A DNA stretch of 64,000 nucleotides, from NCBI RefSeq assembly GCF_014303735.1, contig NZ_CP060296.1, forward strand, positions 1,933,501-1,997,500, read 5' to 3'. This document shows, piece after piece, positions 27,169-38,900 of this stretch. How positions within the stretch are numbered: the first letter of the stretch is position 1; each line of letters opens with the position of its first letter. Position numbers and translations under genes: made by a program. Source of the stretch: Variovorax sp. PAMC28562 (GTDB taxonomy: Bacteria; Pseudomonadota; Gammaproteobacteria; Burkholderiales; Burkholderiaceae_C). Under the pieces are notes generated by a model. The model saw only the letters and a list, made by a program, of their open reading frames with translations, had not been told where the DNA came from and searched no databases.

Positions 27169-27890
27169 GCGAATTCCCTTTCTATCAATGCATTGGTGGG
27201 AATCATTTTGGAGGTCGTTTCGACGATCACTTTGGCGAACGCGCAAACAAGGGCGAGACCATGCCGGAACGAGTGAACCCGCAATGTCTCTGTCCTGCCG
27301 CCGACCACCATATCGACGTCTTGGGCCTCGAGATTCACGCCTACCTCGAAAGAACGGGTGTCGATACTCAGGCCAAGTCCGAGCGCCTTCGCGCAGGCTT
27401 CCTTGCGCGTCCAGCAGGTGAGGAACGCGAGGTCGCGATCCGGGGGGGCCGTAGCCGCCAGGCCTTGTTGCTCAGCAGCAGTGAAGTATTCCGCCGCCAG
27501 CGCTGCGGAATAGGACAACGGCCGCAGCACCTCGACGTCGACACCGATCTCCGTAGCGCTGTCGCTGTCGTCGATCGCGATGAGGCCGGCGCCCGCGCTG
27601 TGGCTGAGATTGAAGCGGAGCGCCGACGGCGCAGCGAGCGATGGCTTGCCGAATGCGCCGATATCGAATGCCAGGTCGCAAGCGGTCGAGCCCGTCACCG
27701 TCGAAAGCGTTTCGCGCAGTGCGACGTGCGCCGCCACGTAGCGGCGACGGTCACGCTCGAAAACGAAGCGCGCCGCGCGGGCGCTTTCATCGCCCGACAA
27801 GCACTCATGCGCTTGTGACGCGGCGGCAGCGTCGAGGTCGACGTGCCACAGCCGGCACTCCGCAATCGATGGAAGCTGCGCGATGGTCAT
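27165..27890 (-). CDS. 4'-phosphopantetheinyl transferase, Sfp type
   Basis: 241 aa. It transfers phosphopantetheine from CoA to the Ser of carrier domains. Signature motifs are GVDVEVL (magnesium Asp and Glu) and WTRKEACAKALGLGL (W..KEA). The N-terminal half has RAARFVFERDRRRYVAAHVALRE, the usual conserved region of Sfp/HetI enzymes. ATG 27890 with GAGG 5 nt upstream is chosen; the frame opens with TTG at 27899. It follows the NRPS gene by 5 nt, so it surely serves the four carrier domains encoded upstream and perhaps others in the cell. Confidence 0.93.
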   Translation of the reverse strand: MTIAQLPSIAECRLWHVDLDAAAASQAHECLSGDESARAARFVFERDRRRYVAAHVALRETLSTVTGSTACDLAFDIGAFGKPSLAAPSALRFNLSHSAGAGLIAIDDSDSATEIGVDVEVLRPLSYSAALAAEYFTAAEQQGLAATAPPDRDLAFLTCWTRKEACAKALGLGLSIDTRSFEVGVNLEAQDVDMVVGGRTETLRVHSFRHGLALVCAFAKVIVETTSKMIPTNALIEREFA

Positions 27891-27895
27891 GTGCC

Positions 27896-30800
27896 TCAAC
27901 GTTTGCGGGACCAGCCGCTGAAAACACGACCCAGCAGGCCACGTTTGGGTTCGTCGTCGTTTGACGTCAAAGCCACTGAATCAAGTGCCGTGCCCGATGC
28001 GGTCACAGCCAGTTGTCCGAGGTTTTCAAAGACATAACGACGTGGCTCGATGCGGAAGCCCATGACCTTTTCGGCCTGCGCGATGACGCGCATGGCGAGC
28101 AGCGAATCGCCGCCCAGATCGAAGAACGTGTCGCTTGCACGGATGTCGTTGACGTCGATGCCGAGGGCGCTGGCCCAGACCTGTGCGAGATGCGCCTGCT
28201 CAGGCAGCAGCAGGTCAGGAGCAGGCCGTGCGCGTGATTCGGCGGCGCGCTGGGCGTCGGCGATCATCGCGGCTGCACTGCTCGGTGCCAGGCGGCGCAG
28301 GTATGTCGCGCTGGCCGAACCTTCGGACGAGGCCAGTGACTCCAGCGTGCTGTCCGGGTGTTCCGATACGCGGCGCAGGAGTTCGGCATAGCGTTCGTTG
28401 AAAGCGTCCCCGGTCTCGTGGCGGTACACGTCGGCGTTGTAGACGATCGCGCCTTCGAGGCAATCGCCCTTGTCCATCAGCCACATGCCGAGGTCGTCGG
28501 TGGCGCCGCGCTGCAACAGGTGCATCTGGCGATAGGCCAGACCACCGATTTCGCGCGGCCGCTCACGTGCATCCTGGAACGAGAAGAGACCTTGGTACAA
28601 CCCGACGCGTTGCGCACGTTCGGCAAATTCAGGTTCGGTCACGAGGCGTTCGAATGGCACCTCCTGATGATTCATGACCGACAGCAATTCCTGCTTGATG
28701 TAGCGCATGAAATCGCCGAAAGGCAACGATCGATCGATCTGGAACGACAGCGGCAGCGTGTTGTTGAAAAAACCCATCACCGATTCGGTCTCGGGCGCTT
28801 CTCGGCCTCGCACCGGCGTCGCGATGACGATGGAACGCGTGTCGATCACGTCACTCATCATCAGCACGTAGACGCCGAGCGTGAGCATGCTCAACGTGAC
28901 GTCCTGGTTGCGACCGATGTCGCGCAGGCGCGATGTCAGCGCCTTGTCGATCTGGATCCAGTGCGTGCCACCTTCGCCGCTCATGCCGGCCTTGCGCGGC
29001 ATGTCGGTGCGCGGTGCCTTGGGCAACGGCGCGCTCGCAAAGCGCTGCTTCCAGTAGCGCAGGTGCGCATGGAAATCGGGCTGCTGCAGCCAGTGCGCGT
29101 ACCAATCGGCGTAGTCGCCGTGGTTGATGGGCACCGGCGGCAGGCCGTGCGGGATGCCCTTCGTCATGGCGCCGTAAATCGCGTTCAGCTCGGTCTGCAG
29201 GATGTCGAAAGACCAGCCGTCCCAGATCAGGTGGTGCGGCACGAAGACGAACACATGGTCGTCATCCGTCAGCTTGTACAACGCTGCGTTGAAGAGCGGC
29301 GCTCGATGGATGTCCATCGGCCGGTCGGCCAGTTCCTGCATGCGTGCGGCCAGCTCGGCCTCACGCTGCTCAGCAGGGATGGCACCCAGGTCGATCACCG
29401 GCAGCTCGTAGCCGATGTCGTCGATGATGGTTTCGACCGGCGCGTTCGTTTCCGGGTCGATGCCGATCTGCGTGCGCATTGCGGGCTGGCGACGAATGAT
29501 CTCGCCGAGCGCTGCTTTGAAGCGGCCCACATCGAGCGCGCCACCCAGGCGGTGCGCCGACGGTGCGTTGTAGACAGGACGGCCCGGGTGCATCTCCTCG
29601 ATGAAGCGGATGCGCTCCTGCATCGGTGTCAGCGGCGCGCTGCGACGATTTGCGACATGAACGATCGGCTCGCGGCGCGGCGCACCCGAACTGACGATCG
29701 CTTCGACCGCTTCGTTCAGTCGTTCCGCCGTCGGCGCTTCGAACAAGGTGCGCAGCGGGATCGTGATGTCGAACTCGCGACTGAGCAAAGTTGCGAGCCG
29801 CGCGGCCAGCAACGAATGCCCGCCCAGCGCGAAGAAGTCGTCGCGAATGCCGAGGCCTGGGAGGTTCAAGACCTTTTCCATCACCTCGAGCACGCGGCGT
29901 TCGCCGTCGTTGCGTGGCGCCACGCGTTCTGCTGCGTCGTGTTGCGGAGCTTCGGGTTTGGGCAGCGCCTTGCGGTCGACCTTGCCGTTGGGCAACAGCG
30001 GCAGGGCGTCGAGCACCACCACGTGCTGCGGCACCATGTATTGCGGCAGGCGGACACGCAGGTTGCGGTCCAGTTCGGCCAGGTCGATCGATGCGCCCGG
30101 CGACGTCGCCAGGTAGGCCACCAGACGCACGTCGCCCGGCTGGTCTTCGCGCGTGATGACCACGCTGCGTGCGACGCCGGCGGCCTCGTCGCAGCGCGCT
30201 TCGATCTCACCGAGTTCGATGCGGTAGCCGCGGACCTTTACCTGGAAGTCGAAGCGGCCCATGTGTTCGAGCAGGCCGTCGTTGCGCCAGCGACCGCGGT
30301 CGCCGGTGCGGTACATCGTGCCCTCGGTGCCGCCGAGCAGATGCGAGACGAACTTTTCCGCCGTCAGTTCGGGCCGGTCGAGGTAGCCGAGCGTCACGCC
30401 CTTGCCGCCGATGCAGATTTCACCGGGGATGCCGACGGGGCAGGGCTGGCCTTGCGCATCGACGATCCATACCGTGGTGTTGGCGATCGGCTTGCCGATC
30501 GACACGCTGCGGCCGGCCAAGCCTGCCGCAGTCACGCGCCAGAGCGTCGACCACACGGTGGTCTCGGTCGGGCCATACATGTTCCAGACTTCGCCGCAGC
30601 GCAGCAGCATTTCTTGCGCGAGGTCGGCAGGCAGGCTCTCGCCACCGACCAGCGCGCGGAAGCCGCGTGGGCCTTGCCATTGCGCATCGACCAGCAAGCG
30701 CCACATGCCGGGCGTGGCCTGCATCATGGTTGCGCCGGTGGCGTCGAGGAGTGCGGCCAGCGCGTTGCCGTCCATGGCGGTTTCGCGCGGCACCATCACG

Positions 30801-32926
30801 ACTTCGGCGCCGGCGATCAGCGGCAGCATCAGCTCGAGCACGGCGATGTCGAACGACAGCGTGGTTACGGCGGCGAGCTTGTCGTCAGCCGTGATCGAGG
30901 GCTCGCGCCGCATGCTCTGCAAGAAGTTGGCGACCGCGCCGTGCGGCACGCAAACGCCCTTCGGCTTGCCGGTCGAGCCCGACGTGTAGATCACATAGGC
31001 CGGGTCTTCAGGCAAGGCGTCTTTGGCGCTCGGCGTCAGCGCCTCGCCCGGCAGATCGAGCCACGAGGTGTCGCTGTCGATCTCGAACAGACGATCGCCT
31101 GCATCGGCGCACCACGCGCGCGGCGCGGCTTCGGTTTGCGAGTCGGTCACCAGCAGCGCGAGCTTGGCGTCTTCGGCGTAGTAGTCGAGCCGCGCCTTCG
31201 GAAATTCAGGATCGAGCGGGATGTAGGTGGCGCCCGACTTCAGAATGGCCAGTACGGCGACGACCATGTCGGCGCTTCGGTTCAGGCACAAGCCGACGTG
31301 CTGGCCGCGCTGCACGCCACGAGCGCGTAGCGCGTGCGCCATGCGGCTGGACCGCTGGTCGAGTTCGGCGTATGTCCACTCCGTCACGCCTGCGCGCAAC
31401 GCGGCGCGTGTCGGTTGCTGAGCCGCCTGCGCGACGAAGCCTGCGTGCATGAGCGCCGGACCCGACACCGGCGTTGCAGCGGGCTGCAACGCGCGTAGCA
31501 CAGCCGCTTCGGTCGCCGGCAGCATGTTCATGCGAGCCAGGCCTTGCGAAGGGTCTTGCACCGCCGAGCGCATCAGGCACTCGTACATCGCAAGCCAGCG
31601 GCGCACGGTCTGCTCGTCGAACAGGTCGGCGTTGTATTGGGTCTCGACCTGCATGCCGCCGGTGACGGGCGTCACGTTCAGGAACAGCTCGAAGTTTTCG
31701 AAGCGGCGCGCCACGCTGCTCGCCTGCGCCTCGAGGCCCGGGAAGGTGCCGTTGCCCGGTGCTGCGTCGCGGTCGACGTTGAAGAGCACGTTGACCAGCG
31801 GCAGCCGGCTCGGGTCGCGCGGCACGGGAAGCTTCTTGAGCAACGTGCCATAGGTCAGCGACTGGTGCTCGAAAGCGTCGAGCAGCGCGGTACCGGACTG
31901 GCGCACCAGTGCATGGAACGGCAACTGTCCGTCGACTGCCACGCGCATGGGCAGCAAGTTGACGCAGTGCCCGACCAGCGTCGGCATATCGGCGGCCATT
32001 TGCCCGGCAGCGGCAATGCCGATGACCAGATCATCTTGTTCGGTCAGGCGGTGCAGCAGTGTGGCGAAGGCGCCGAACATCGTCGCGAACAGGCTGGTGC
32101 CCGATGCTGCGCCGACCTTGCGGAGTGCGTCGACGAGTTCGCGGTCGAGCAGGTGATCGATGCGCTGCGAGGTGAAGGTGCGCACCGCAGCGCGCGGATG
32201 GTCGACGGGCAATTCGAGCACGGGCAGCGTGCTGCCGCCAAAGCGCGAGAGCCAGTAGTCGACGTGGTCCTGCATCGCAGGGCTGGCCGTTTCGGCCGCT
32301 TCCCATGCGGTGTAGTCGGCGTATTGCGCCGCGGCCTCCAGGGCCGGCCCTTCGCCGATTTGTTCGGCATACAGCTGGCCGAGTTCATCGGTGATCACGC
32401 CCCACGACCAGCCGTCGCAGACCGCGTGGTGCGCGGTCATCAAGAGCACGTTGTCGATCGGCGAAAGCCGGTACAGCGCTGCGCGGAAAAGTGGACCTTC
32501 TTCGAGGGAGAACGGCTCCGTGACTGCGGCGACGCACTCTTCGTCGAGCGACTTCGCCTGCGCCTTGGCATCCAGATGCGCCAGGTCGTGCTCGCTCATC
32601 GAGAGCGGAGTAGCTTCGCCGATCAGCAATTGCGTGCCGTCCGGCGAGATCGTTGCCCGCAGTGAGTCGTGACGTGCGATCAGGCTGTCGAGCGTGGCAG
32701 CGAGTGCGCGCGTGTCCAGCACACCGCGCAGGCGCAGCTTGACTGCTTCGTTGTACGCCAGCGAGGCCTGCTGGCTCAACTTGTCGCCGAGCCACACTTC
32801 GCGCTGCGCTTCGGTGGTCGAGACGATCTGCGCGATCGCGCCGCCTGCAAAGGGATCGAATTCGGCTGCAGCGGATGCGGCTGGTGGGACTTCCATGTCG
32901 GGGACTTCCATCACTGCGCTGCTCAT
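27896..32926 (-). CDS. NRPS C-A-PCP-C-PCP, second megasynthase of the operon
   Basis: 1676 aa. C domain 1 (about 30-465) has HHAVCDGWS with the catalytic His167. The A domain (480-990) has YTSGSTGKPKG and YGPTETT; residues aligned to the ten specificity positions read D-I-L-Q-L-G-M-V-W-K, very close to published glycine codes. PCP 1 carries Ser1038 (LGGHSLL). C domain 2 (1095-1535) has HHLIWDGWS, His1232. A terminal PCP carries Ser1608 (LGGDSLL) and a basic tail. There is no second A domain, no thioesterase and no reductase. ATG 32926 overlaps the upstream stop by 4 nt (ATGA); the frame opens as far as 34018 inside the upstream gene but that part is a shadow. Confidence 0.93.
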   Translation of the reverse strand: MSSAVMEVPDMEVPPAASAAAEFDPFAGGAIAQIVSTTEAQREVWLGDKLSQQASLAYNEAVKLRLRGVLDTRALAATLDSLIARHDSLRATISPDGTQLLIGEATPLSMSEHDLAHLDAKAQAKSLDEECVAAVTEPFSLEEGPLFRAALYRLSPIDNVLLMTAHHAVCDGWSWGVITDELGQLYAEQIGEGPALEAAAQYADYTAWEAAETASPAMQDHVDYWLSRFGGSTLPVLELPVDHPRAAVRTFTSQRIDHLLDRELVDALRKVGAASGTSLFATMFGAFATLLHRLTEQDDLVIGIAAAGQMAADMPTLVGHCVNLLPMRVAVDGQLPFHALVRQSGTALLDAFEHQSLTYGTLLKKLPVPRDPSRLPLVNVLFNVDRDAAPGNGTFPGLEAQASSVARRFENFELFLNVTPVTGGMQVETQYNADLFDEQTVRRWLAMYECLMRSAVQDPSQGLARMNMLPATEAAVLRALQPAATPVSGPALMHAGFVAQAAQQPTRAALRAGVTEWTYAELDQRSSRMAHALRARGVQRGQHVGLCLNRSADMVVAVLAILKSGATYIPLDPEFPKARLDYYAEDAKLALLVTDSQTEAAPRAWCADAGDRLFEIDSDTSWLDLPGEALTPSAKDALPEDPAYVIYTSGSTGKPKGVCVPHGAVANFLQSMRREPSITADDKLAAVTTLSFDIAVLELMLPLIAGAEVVMVPRETAMDGNALAALLDATGATMMQATPGMWRLLVDAQWQGPRGFRALVGGESLPADLAQEMLLRCGEVWNMYGPTETTVWSTLWRVTAAGLAGRSVSIGKPIANTTVWIVDAQGQPCPVGIPGEICIGGKGVTLGYLDRPELTAEKFVSHLLGGTEGTMYRTGDRGRWRNDGLLEHMGRFDFQVKVRGYRIELGEIEARCDEAAGVARSVVITREDQPGDVRLVAYLATSPGASIDLAELDRNLRVRLPQYMVPQHVVVLDALPLLPNGKVDRKALPKPEAPQHDAAERVAPRNDGERRVLEVMEKVLNLPGLGIRDDFFALGGHSLLAARLATLLSREFDITIPLRTLFEAPTAERLNEAVEAIVSSGAPRREPIVHVANRRSAPLTPMQERIRFIEEMHPGRPVYNAPSAHRLGGALDVGRFKAALGEIIRRQPAMRTQIGIDPETNAPVETIIDDIGYELPVIDLGAIPAEQREAELAARMQELADRPMDIHRAPLFNAALYKLTDDDHVFVFVPHHLIWDGWSFDILQTELNAIYGAMTKGIPHGLPPVPINHGDYADWYAHWLQQPDFHAHLRYWKQRFASAPLPKAPRTDMPRKAGMSGEGGTHWIQIDKALTSRLRDIGRNQDVTLSMLTLGVYVLMMSDVIDTRSIVIATPVRGREAPETESVMGFFNNTLPLSFQIDRSLPFGDFMRYIKQELLSVMNHQEVPFERLVTEPEFAERAQRVGLYQGLFSFQDARERPREIGGLAYRQMHLLQRGATDDLGMWLMDKGDCLEGAIVYNADVYRHETGDAFNERYAELLRRVSEHPDSTLESLASSEGSASATYLRRLAPSSAAAMIADAQRAAESRARPAPDLLLPEQAHLAQVWASALGIDVNDIRASDTFFDLGGDSLLAMRVIAQAEKVMGFRIEPRRYVFENLGQLAVTASGTALDSVALTSNDDEPKRGLLGRVFSGWSRKR

Positions 32927-35900
32927 GCCTGAATCTTCATGAATTTTCCGTGGGCGGCCGGGTCTGGCACGAACCAGGCGGGCTGGCCGTCTTTGTCGCG
33001 GCCGAGGCGTGCGTTGGGCACGGGCGGATGGGCGGCATCGAAGCTCGATTCGGCCGTCACGCGGCGCGGCAGGAACTCCGCCTCCTGCATCTCCGCGACC
33101 GATTCCTTGAAGGCCGACTTGATGCGCGCGATGTCTTCGTGCGAATGCGCCGTCGTCATGAAGCACGGGAAATTGTCGAGGATGTGCACGCCGCGGCTGC
33201 GCATCATGGCGAACATCAAATCCTGGAACGGGTGGTCTTCGAGCCAGCTGATGCGCCAGAGCGAGGTGAAGTAACGAATCTCGAGCGGCGCGCCGACCTC
33301 GCGGCAGAAGGCGGTGAGCTCGTCTGCCATCGCGGCGGTGTGCAGATTGAGCTGCGTCTGCAGGCCTTCGCCCGATTCCTTCAGATGATCGAGCGATGCC
33401 TTGCAAGCAGCCAGTGCCAGCGGATGGCGCACGAAGGTGCCGGCGAAGTAGGTGACGCCCACGGTCGGGATCGAGTCGTCGCCGTACTGCCAGGCGCCGC
33501 CGTCGAGCGAGTCCATGTACTCGCGCTTGCCGGCGACCACGCCGACCGGGAAGCCGCCGCCGATGACCTTGCCGTAGGAAGCAAGGTCGGCGCGAATGCC
33601 GAAGATGGCCTGGCAACCGCCGAGGTGTGAACGGAAGCCGGTAATGACCTCGTCGAAGATCAGGCAGGTCTTCGATTTCTCCGTGATGGCGCGCACCTCG
33701 CGCAGGAAGTCGCGCGGCTGGAAGTCGGGGCGACGGCTCTGCACCGGCTCCACCAGCACGGCGGCCAGGTCGTCGGCGTTGTTCCGAATGAATTCGAGTG
33801 CTTCGGGCGTGCCGTAGTCGAGCACGCGCACGTCGCCGAACATGCCGCGCATGATTCCCGGCGCGGCAGGCATGCCCTTGGCCTCGCGCCCGGCACGCAC
33901 CAGCACTTCGTCGAAGGTGCCGTGGTAGGAGCCGGTGAACACTACGACGGTGTTGCGACCCGTCACGGTGCGTGCGATGCGAATGGCGGCCATCACGGCT
34001 TCGGAGCCGGTGTTGCACAGTGCTGCACGGTCGTGGCCGGTGAGTTCGCAGATGGTGCGCGACACGTCGGCAGCCAATGGATGCTGCGGGCCGATTTCGT
34101 AGCCGAGGTCGAGTTGCTTCCTCACCGCGTCGTTCACGAAGTCGGGCTGCCAGCCGAACAGGTTCATGCCGAAGCCGCTCAGCACGTCGACGTATTGGTT
34201 GCCGTCGATGTCCCAGAACTGAGAACCCTTGGAACGCTCGACCACGATCTGATAGACCATTTCCTTGGTCGCCGGACGGAAGCCGTTGACCACACGCGGG
34301 TCGGCCATCACAGGCCGGTTGGCTTCGGTGAAAGCCTTGCTCTTGGCGGTGCGCTCGGTGTAGCGGCGGATGAACGACGCCAGCCGTGCCTTTTGCCGGT
34401 CGGTCGGCTCCTTGTACTGCGTGTGGATACGGGCGATGGCGCCGAACGCTTTCTTGACGTCGTACTTCATCGTGCCTTCGGTCTCGGCCGATGGCGTTTC
34501 AGAAGCGATGGTTGGGACAGGTATCGCAACGACGGGCGCCGCCGCTGCAACCTGCGCCACTGCGGCGGGTGCTGCCGACATGGCTGACATCGCGACCGGC
34601 GTGGGCAATGAAGGCGTGGCCGACAACAAGGCCAGCTGTTGCTGCATCAGCTGCATCTGTTGCGCGATGACCTGCTGAACGAGCGTGCCGGTCGCCGAGT
34701 CCATGGCGATGGGAGCGACAGGTGCGGCGTACGTCATGGCGACGGACACGGGCTGCGCCACCACCGCAACGGCTGCGACGGGAGCAGGGACCGCAACCGG
34801 TGTCGCGATCGGATCGGGCGGTAGCGTGGCGTCGAGGTACGCGGCCAACGAATCGAATGTCCGGTAGCTCTCCATCAACTGCCTGAAGCTTAGATTTGTC
34901 TTGAACTGCTTCTTGACCTGGAGGGCGGCCTGCGTGAGCGTTAACGAATCGAAACCCATTTCGACGAAAGGCGTCGAGCCGTCGGCGCCGGCCATGTCGA
35001 TACCCGAGATGTCCTCGAACAGAGCTTGCAAACCAAGGGTCAGGTTGCTGCGTCGCGGGGGCGCCGTGAGAGCTGTGGAAGCGGCGGTGGTCATGGACGA
35101 CTCCGGTAAGGCAATTGAAGAAGGAGGAATAGACGGAATGGCGGAAGCAGTGGGCTCGATGTCGACCCAGAAGCGCTTGCGCTCGAAGGGGTAGGTCGGC
35201 AACAGCAGACGGTGCTTGCGATTGCGCGTGTCGAGCTGGTCGAGCGCGATGTCGGCACCGAGCGTCCAGAGTCGGCCAGCGGCCAGCCGCCACGCGTCGC
35301 GTTCTTTTTCGGGTCGGTCGCCGAGCGAGGACAACGCGGAGGCGGGCAGTGCTTTGCTGGCGTGCTGGCGTACCAGCGTCGCCAGCGTGTTGCGGGGACC
35401 GATCTCGACGAACACGGCTTCCGGTATTTGTGCCAGCACCGCTTGCACTGCCGGCGAAAAGCGCACGGTCTCGCGAAGATGACGTGCCCAGTAGTGCGGA
35501 TCGATGGCTTCCTCGGGCTTCAACAAGGCGCCCGTCAAGGTCGAGTAGATCGGTATCGTGGGCGCCGACAGCACGATGCCGTGCACCAGGGCTTCGAACG
35601 GCGCCACAGCCCGATCCATCATGGCGGAGTGGAACGCGTGCGAGGTCTGGAGCAGCTTGGCGGCGACGCCATCTGCTTCGAGTTGTGTGCGCAGGCGTTC
35701 GATTTCGTCGGTGGGCCCGGCCACCACGCTGGCGGTCGGTCCGTTGTCGGCGGCCAACGAGAGGCCGGCGGGCAAGCGCGCCTGCATTTGGACGGCTGAC
35801 AGGCGAACCGAGAGCATCGACCCCGATGGCAAGGCTTGCATCAAAGCGCCGCGCTCCGCGACGAGGCGGGCAGCGTCTTGCAGTCGCATGACGCCGGCCA

Positions 35901-38900
35901 GCACCGCGGCCACGAACTCGCCCACGCTGTGACCCATCAATGCGACCGGCGTGACCTGCAGCGCCATGAGTTGTCGGGCGAGCGCGTATTCCAGAACGAA
36001 GGTGGCCGGCTGCGTAACCGACGTCGGCGCCAGTGCCGCGATGTCGACCGAGAACATGCGTTCGCGCAGATCGAAGGGCAGCACGTCACCGAACGCGGCA
36101 AGGCATTCGTCGAACGCGGCGCGGAAAACCGGCTCCGCCGCATACAGGGTGCTGCCCATGCCGGCGTACTGCGCGCCTTGGCCTGGAAACATGAAGACCG
36201 GTTGCGGCACGCGGGCGCCTGTCGCGCCGGTGACGTGCATCGGCGCCTCGACCGCGCGCAGAGCCGTCACCGCTTGTGTCGTAGACGATGCCACGACGCA
36301 GCCGCGCTGCGCAAACGCCTTTCGACCGACGCGCAGGGTGTGCGCCACGTCGGCGAGCGACAGGCCCGGATGGGCTTCGAGGTGGTCGGCCAATCGGGCA
36401 CTGGCGGAAGCAAGCGCTGCTGGCGAGCGGGCCGAGAGCACCAGCAACTGCGGCGCATTCGTGGCGTCCGATGGAAGCCGAAGCGGCGCTTCTTCCGCGA
36501 TCACATGGGCGTTGGTGCCACCGACGCCGAATGAGCTGACGCCCGCCCGGCGGGGCTGATCGCCGCGGGGCCAGGCCTGCAGGCGATCGGCCACGCGGAA
36601 TGGTGTTGCGCCGAAGTCGATCGCGGGATTCGGCGCATCGAAATGAATCGAAGGCGGAATGCATTCGCCTTGCAGCGCCAGCGCGGTCTTGATCAGGCCG
36701 GCCGCCCCCGAAGCCGCGACGATGTGACCGATATTGCTTTTGAGAGAGCCAACGGCGCAGAAACCGGTGTCTGTGGTCTGGGCGCCATAGGCTTTGGTCA
36801 GCGCTGCGATCTCGATCGGGTCGCCCATCGGCGTCGCGGTGCCGTGTGCCTCGACATACGAAATGCTGCGCGCGTCGACGCCCGCCGAGGCCAGCGCAGC
36901 GGTGATCACGCGGGCCTGACCGTCCACGCTCGGTGCCGTGAAGCTCGCTTTGACGCCGCCATCGTTGTTGACGGCCGTGCCGCGCAGCACGGCGTACACG
37001 GTATCGCCATCAGCCAGTGCGGCCGACAGTCGCTTGAGAAGCACCACGGCCGCGCCGTCGCTGAACACGGTGCCTTGGGCCCCGGCGGAAAAGCTGCGCG
37101 TGTGGCCGTCGGGCGACAGCATCGCGCCGTCTTCATGAAGATAGCCACTGCGGGGCGGCGAAGTGATGGAAGCGGCACCTGCCAGGGCCATGTCGCAGTC
37201 GCCGTTGCGGATCGCAGAAAACGCCTGCGCAATCGCGACCAGGGAGGTCGAGCAGGCTGAATGAACGCTGATGGCGGGGCCGGTCAGGTTGAGCCGGTGC
37301 GCCACGCGGGTGGCGATGTAGTCCTTGTCGTTGCCCAGCATTACCTGGAAGTCGCCGACCTGCTCGATCAGGTCCGGACGCGGCATCACATGGCGGTGCA
37401 GGTAGGTGCTGCCGTACATGCCGGCAAACACGCCCACGGTGCCGGGCGCATTGTCGGGCGCATAGCCGGCCCGCTCGACGCACTCCCAGCACAGCTCCAG
37501 AAAGATGCGTTGCTGCGGGTCCATCAGCGCAGCTTCTTTCGGGTTGATGCCGAAAAAGGCGGCATCGAACATCTCGGTATCGGCGATCACGCCACGCGCC
37601 TTGACATAGGCCGGGTCGGTGCGCAGTTCGGCGCTCACGCTCGGGTCCAGCGTGGCGTCGTCGAAAAAGGTGATGGTCTCGCGGCCAGCGCAGAGGTTGT
37701 CCCAGAACTGTTCGATGTCGGCCGCGCCGGGGAAGCGTCCCGCCATGCCGATGATGGCGACGGGTTCCAGACCGCTGCCAGTGCGCTCGACACGGGCCCC
37801 GGCGACACCGGGTGACACGGCCGCGGGTGCCGTCGGTGCGAGCAACAGTCGAACCAGCGCGCGCGGCGTCGGGTCGGCAAAGAAGTCGGTCACGCCCAGC
37901 GTGCGCTGACCCGCGCCCTGCAGCATGACCAGTGCACGGGTCACCAGCAGCGAGGTGCCGCCAAGTTCGAAAAAGTTGTCCGCAAGGCCGGTCTGGTCGA
38001 TCTCCAGCACTTCGGTGAACACCTGGCACACCCGTTCTTCGAGCGCAGTCGATGGCGCTTGATAAGGCGTCGCGAGCTCGGGGCGTTCGCGCGGGGGCGC
38101 AGGCAGAGCGCGGCGATCGAGCTTGCCGTTTTCGGTGATGGGCAACATGGGCAGCTCGACGAAGGCGGCCGGCAGCATGAACTGCGGAAGATCCTTGGCG
38201 AGGTGGCTGCGGAGTTCGGACGCCGGAACATGCCCTGCAGCCATCACGACATAAGCCACCAGCCGCGGTTCGCCATCGGCATGGTCGGCGCGAGCCAGCA
38301 CAGCGCACTCTCTGACGCCCGGATGCCCGAGCAACAGGTTCTCAATCTCGCCGGTCTCGATGCGAAAGCCCCGGATCTTGACCTGATGGTCCATGCGACC
38401 CAGGCATTCGATATCCCCATCGGGATGGCGTTTTCCGAGGTCGCCGGAACGGTAGGCGCGCAAGGTTTCGCCAGTGGCCGGGTCGGTCCAGTCGATGAAT
38501 CGCTGCGCCGTCAGGTCGGGGCGTCGGAGGTAGCCGTTGGTCACGCCGGGACCGCTGACGACGATCTCACCGATGTCGCCATCGGCCACCGGTTGCAACT
38601 GTTCGTTCAGCAGGTCGATGCGCAGATCGGGAATCGGGCAGCCGATCATGCTGCCGCGGCGCAGTTCGAGGTCTTGCCAGCTCACCGGACGATAGCTGAC
38701 GTGGACGGTGGTTTCGGTAATGCCGTACATGTTGACCATGACGGGCGCTGTGTCGCCATGGCGCTCGTACCACGGGCGCAGCATTTCGAAGGAGAGAGGT
38801 TCGCCCGCGAAAATCACGTAGCGCAAATGGAGCGCGTCCGGTGCAAGCGCGGCGCGCCGGTCGGCTTCGATCAACGGCCTGAAAGCCGATGGCGTCTGAT

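Noticed and set aside
28358..31330. 990-codon + strand frame opposite the NRPS
   Set aside because: It lies over intact C, A and PCP domains; no recognisable domain of its own.
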